64,000 nucleotides of DNA, from contig DASSUI010000040.1 in NCBI GenBank assembly GCA_035707105.1, positions 1-64,000 of the forward strand. Direction: 5' to 3'. Position 1 is the first letter of the stretch. Every line of letters starts with the position of its first letter. Source of the DNA: JACDAN01 sp035707105 (GTDB taxonomy: Bacteria; Actinomycetota; Thermoleophilia; Gaiellales; Gaiellaceae). The translations under genes and the position numbers were made by a program. A model generated the notes under the pieces. It was not told the origin of the DNA. It did not search any database and was given only the letters and a program-made list of their open reading frames with translations. This document shows positions 62,967 through 64,000 of the stretch, piece by piece.

Positions 62967-64000
62967 CGCCGGACCTCCTCTGTGGCGACCTCGCGCTCGC
63001 CGTTGAGGATCGCGTGCCGCGCGCCCGGGACGCCGTACTCGTACGGGTTCCCGACCACCTGCGGGATCTCGTCGAAGTTGAAGATCGGCGGCGGGGACGA
63101 GACCTGCCACTCGAGTGTCAGCGCCCGCCAGGGGTTCGCCGGCGCCGGAGCGCCGCGTGCCCAGCTGACGACCATGTTGTAGATGAAGATGACGAACGAG
63201 GCTCCGAGGACGAAGGACGAGATGGAGATGAAGAGGTTCCACTCGCTGAACTGATCCTCGTACGTGTAGACCCGCCTCGGCTGGCCCTGGACGCCGATGA
63301 TGTGCATCGGGAAGAAGGTCGCGTTGAAGGCGACGAAGGTCATCCAGAAGTGCAGCTTCCCGAGCCGCTCGTTGTACATCTTCCCGGTCATCTTCGGGAA
63401 CCAGTAGTAGAAGCCGGCGAAGATCGTAAAGAGGGAGCCGCCGAGCAGCACGTAGTGGATGTGCGCGACGACGAAGTACGTGTCGGAGGTGTGGATGTCG
63501 ATCGGAACGGCGCCGAGGAAGATCCCCGACAGGCCGCCGATCACGAACATGGAGACGAACCCGAGCGCCCATAACATCGGCGTCGCGAAGTTGATCTTCC
63601 CCTCCCAGGTCGTCGCCAGCCAGGAGAAGACTTTGATCCCGGTCGGCACCGCGATCAGCAACGTCGTGATCATCATCGGCACGCGGAGCCAGGTGGCCAT
63701 GCCGGCCACGAACATGTGGTGCGCCCAGACCGAGAAGCCGAGCATGAGAATGGCGACGAGCGAAAGCGCCATCAGCCGGTAACCGAAGATCGGCTTCCTC
63801 GACATCGAGGAGATCACCTCGGAGGCGATCCCGAAGCCTGGCAGCATCATGATGTAGACGGCCGGGTGCGAGTAGAACCAGAAGATGTGCTGGTAGCCCA
63901 GCGCGTAGCCGCCGCCCTCCACCTCGAAGAAGTGCGTGTGCATCACCTTGTCGAACATGACGAAAAACTGCGATCCGGCGATGAACGGCGTCGCGATCAC
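62963..64000 (-). CDS. ctaD: cytochrome c oxidase subunit I, A2-type (N-terminus beyond window)
   Basis: 346 C-terminal codons of the haem-copper oxidase catalytic subunit. YSHPAVYIMMLPGFG holds the CuB His and Tyr but with Ala in place of the Glu of HPEVY, which marks the A2 type (YSHPxVY). WAHHMFVAG provides the CuB His pair, and TYFVVAHIHYVLLGG the haem ligands. It reduces O2 to water while pumping protons. The start and upstream genes lie past position 64000. It leads the leftward oxidase operon. Confidence 0.95.
   Translation of the reverse strand: MIATPFIAGSQFFVMFDKVMHTHFFEVEGGGYALGYQHIFWFYSHPAVYIMMLPGFGIASEVISSMSRKPIFGYRLMALSLVAILMLGFSVWAHHMFVAGMATWLRVPMMITTLLIAVPTGIKVFSWLATTWEGKINFATPMLWALGFVSMFVIGGLSGIFLGAVPIDIHTSDTYFVVAHIHYVLLGGSLFTIFAGFYYWFPKMTGKMYNERLGKLHFWMTFVAFNATFFPMHIIGVQGQPRRVYTYEDQFSEWNLFISISSFVLGASFVIFIYNMVVSWARGAPAPANPWRALTLEWQVSSPPPIFNFDEIPQVVGNPYEYGVPGARHAILNGEREVATEEVRR

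Overview
The window comes from a high-G+C (about 70% by eye, not computed) Actinomycetota chromosome. The gene content fits a deep-branching class such as Thermoleophilia (Gaiellales/Solirubrobacterales): an actinobacterial fhaA-fhaB-pstP-rodA-pbpA-pknB wall/division locus, a PdtaS/PdtaR two-component pair, SufU-type Fe-S assembly, a membrane protein with SPDDR repeats, an A2-type haem-copper oxidase and many apparently leaderless genes. The class-level assignment is inference. I saw no tRNA, rRNA, CRISPR array, IS transposase or phage gene, and no gene-free gap exceeds about 270 bases.

Layout. 1-5.7 kb: pentose phosphate enzymes (leftward rpiB-tal-pgi-gnd, divergent tkt). 5.7-13.7 kb: small housekeeping genes (NAD-binding protein, dcd, deacetylase, aldo/keto reductase, multicopper oxidase, dinB, pdxH, aminotransferase). 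13.7-26.2 kb: three Ser/Thr kinases around the FHA/PstP/RodA/PbpA/Ddl cluster. 26.4-31.3 kb: HNH protein, DUF2199 protein, sulfurtransferase, cupin, then glnK-amt. 31.5-40.2 kb: exporters and an ABC transporter operon ending before glnA. 40.4-47.1 kb: hydrolase, small PRC-like protein, SPDDR repeat protein, pdtaS-hydrolase-pdtaR, and an ABC-F ATPase behind a long structured leader. 47.3-56.5 kb: methyltransferases, sufS-sufU-Rieske, a cytochrome c fusion protein, and sufC-sufB-VOC-VOC-sufD. 56.6-60.7 kb: tatA-tatC-add, TPR protein, anti-sigma antagonist, dihaem cytochrome. 60.7-64 kb: leftward ctaD-USP-USP-ctaE-USP cluster.

The most unusual content is non-coding. (1) Three copies of a 167-169 nt palindromic element (3738-3905, 27420-27588, 59907-60073) sit flush against the start codon of the next gene. 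Each ends in GGAGGGG or GAAGGGG, which serves as the ribosome binding site and is paired in a terminal helix with the element's other end. Three helices are kept by compensatory base changes between copies, so this looks like an RNA that masks translation starts. (2) A shorter palindrome, GTCCCGGGGTC-T-GACCCCGGGAC, occurs about six times. Two copies lie in frame inside pgi and sufD, both encoding PGSDPGT, and two supply stop codons at gene ends. (3) glnA and glnK-amt share a leader with a terminator-like hairpin, which suggests a common attenuation switch for nitrogen assimilation. (4) The ABC-F gene has a leader of about 235 nt with a 13-codon upstream ORF, nested helices, a possible pseudoknot and a terminator-like hairpin.

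At least seventeen genes carry a -10-like TAnnnT (or CAnnAT) hexamer ending 6-7 nt before the start codon, the pattern expected for leaderless mRNAs. I used it to choose many starts. Within operons most genes overlap by 1-4 nt (ATGA, GTGA, TTGA, TGATG).
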